Shown here one piece after another: positions 62,611 through 64,000 of a DNA stretch of 64,000 bases. Position 1 is the first letter of the stretch; every line of letters starts with the position of its first letter. The DNA comes from Rachycentron canadum (Eukaryota > Chordata > Actinopteri > Carangiformes > Rachycentridae). Both the position numbers and the translations under genes were made by a program. Location: assembly GCA_038496675.1 (NCBI GenBank), contig CM076659.1, forward strand, positions 7,407,021 to 7,471,020, in the 5' to 3' direction. The notes under the pieces were generated by a model, which was not told the origin of the DNA, did not search any database, and saw only the letters and a program-made list of their open reading frames with translations.

Positions 62611-63828
62611 GTAATTGTTACTTTAGATGAGGATACTTTAGATAAGAAATTAATTTTGTCTGTGAATATACTATAGTTTACATTTTATATTTTCACTTAA
62701 GTCATGTTAGTTTGTGAAAATGTGAGTTTGAGTTCTACCCAACATGAAAGCTCAAAGTAATATTGCAGAATTGCTACTTTATCTGCTTTTGGTGCAATAT
62801 GTAATCACATAACAATCTACTTAAACCAAATGGCTTATTATGTTTATTTAAGAGCCTATCTTGCTGACTGTTGTTTAGGCCCAATGTTTGGAGAGTTTGC
62901 TACTCTTGATAACAAAACATATCCAGGTTAAACTGGCTTTTCCACCTGCAATGACTTTATAAAGCTCCACTATTCTGAAATGAGCCATGCCGTGGAGAGG
63001 TGGTAATTGCTGTAGACAAAACACTGAGCAGTTGGATATGGATATGTGAATTCAGCAACCAGCTGCTCTCCCTCTCATGAAATCCTGGCATATATCCAGA
63101 CTCACAATAAAACACTGTAGACTCCGGGGCCTTTTCACAGTCCTCTGTGTTTTCTCACTTTCATCTTTCTCAAATATAGACTGTGTATACGGACAGATTT
63201 TGTATTATATCACATTAAGTCCTGAGAGAGTTGTTTGCTCCAGGTAGAGTTTTTCTGACAGATGTTTGCACATCCAATAACTGTGCTTTAATGTTGAAAC
63301 CGACCTTTTTCCTTTACATGAAGAGGTGACACGGTGAAATGGAAACAGGCAGAAAAAAGCTTTAGTTTTGATAGCTCATAAATCTCCCCAATTAGTGCAG
63401 CAGTGAGTCTGCAGAGGAGCTGGGTTTCTTTCTTTTTTTTTTCTTTTTAAGGGAAACATATCTCACAGGAAACAGTCTTAGCATTCACAATTCTAGCATA
63501 ATTACCAGCGAGCTTTGCTCAAGCAGAAACTGTCAATGGATTGCAGATTCTGCATAAATGATTTTGGTTTTTATTTATGTAGGCCTGTTTGTGTTTGTGT
63601 TTAGTCCCTGATTACAGTTTGATAATTACATTGTTTTATGTAAAATTGCCTTTGTAAATGATGAAATATATGAAAATATTACCTGTATTTCAATATTTGC
63701 ACTTTTTATGATGATAAATTGCAGTTGATTTCTTTTCTGCAGTGCATTAATTAGGGAGTAAGTCAACCACACATGCTATTTTTGCTTCTACCTGCCACCA
63801 TCAAGCTTTGGTCCATTTATTTTATGGA

Positions 63829-63829
63829 T

Positions 63830-63887
<58 letters not shown>

Positions 63888-63888
63888 C
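63829..63888. repeat. (TA)n-(CA)n-(TA)n compound microsatellite
   Basis: TA units, then CA units (about 63847-63864), then TA units again. Confidence 0.9.
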
Positions 63889-64000
63889 ACTGTACATATA
63901 TACATTTTGTGATGTTCACATCATGGCCAGCAGATGTCAGAAGTGTTCCTCAAAAACTGGGTGTTCCTCAAAGCATTGAACTCACATGTCATCAAGCTTG

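Larger units (their letters stand above)
59600..64000. other. Intergenic region, right part
   Basis: No coding exon recognised. It holds a tRNA-like relic (about 60588-60655), possible conserved non-coding segments (59640-59850, 60640-60790, 61700-61990), the inverted copy of a dispersed repeat (62400-62610) and a TA/CA tract (63829-63888). Confidence 0.4.

Noticed and set aside
50600..64000. Search for fshr or other receptor exons upstream of lhcgr
   Set aside because: No leucine-rich-repeat exon or seven-helix exon found on either strand.
1..64000. CRISPR arrays, bacterial operons, rRNA genes, integrated viruses
   Set aside because: No direct-repeat/spacer pattern, no rRNA-like sequence and no viral coding remains; the window is ordinary vertebrate DNA.

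Overview
The window is a stretch of nuclear genome from a ray-finned fish, most likely a percomorph teleost. The genes have many short exons with GT-AG introns. Long AT-rich introns and intergenic DNA are full of CA/GT and TA microsatellites. A decayed fish Tc1 element and short dispersed repeats of percomorph type are present. I see no bacterial, organellar or viral genes.

Five protein genes can be reconstructed from start to stop. foxn2 (+, 2476-7672) is a forkhead transcription factor. ppp1r21 (+, 13528-24019, 22 exons, 785 aa) is a coiled-coil early-endosome protein. ston1 (+, 30210-32528, 707 aa) is the endocytic adaptor stonin-1. gtf2a1l (+, 35243-39422, 440 aa) is a TFIIA alpha/beta-like factor. 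lhcgr (-, 41108-50499, 11 exons, 692 aa) is the luteinizing-hormone receptor. All exon joins were checked by phase: each coding sequence sums to a multiple of three and shows no internal stop at any joined position I read. The order and orientation FOXN2-PPP1R21-STON1-GTF2A1L-LHCGR is the same as on human chromosome 2, so this is an ancient vertebrate synteny block.

Layout: 1-2475 is non-coding sequence upstream of the foxn2 start codon. 7673 to about 11050 is a long foxn2 3' UTR. About 12.8-13.5 kb is the GC-richer promoter of ppp1r21. 24020 to about 25590 is the ppp1r21 3' UTR. About 26.3-26.56 kb is the ston1 promoter and a non-coding first exon, followed by a 3.6 kb intron. ston1 and gtf2a1l lie head to tail 2.7 kb apart, and their exon phases would allow the same in-frame read-through fusion known in mammals. 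gtf2a1l and lhcgr converge tail to tail. From 50.5 to 64 kb I find no coding exon. That stretch holds a Tc1 fossil, a nested inverted-repeat element, a perfect 39-nt palindrome, microsatellites and a few possible conserved non-coding elements.

The genes do not form one pathway. ppp1r21 and ston1 both act in endocytic trafficking. gtf2a1l and lhcgr are both linked to reproduction (germ-cell transcription and gonadal LH signalling). The most useful observations are the small exons an ORF search misses (24-nt gtf2a1l exon 1, 54-nt lhcgr exon 10, 36-nt ppp1r21 exon 18), a GC-AG intron in gtf2a1l, the read-through-compatible ston1/gtf2a1l phases, and the palindrome at 55023-55061.
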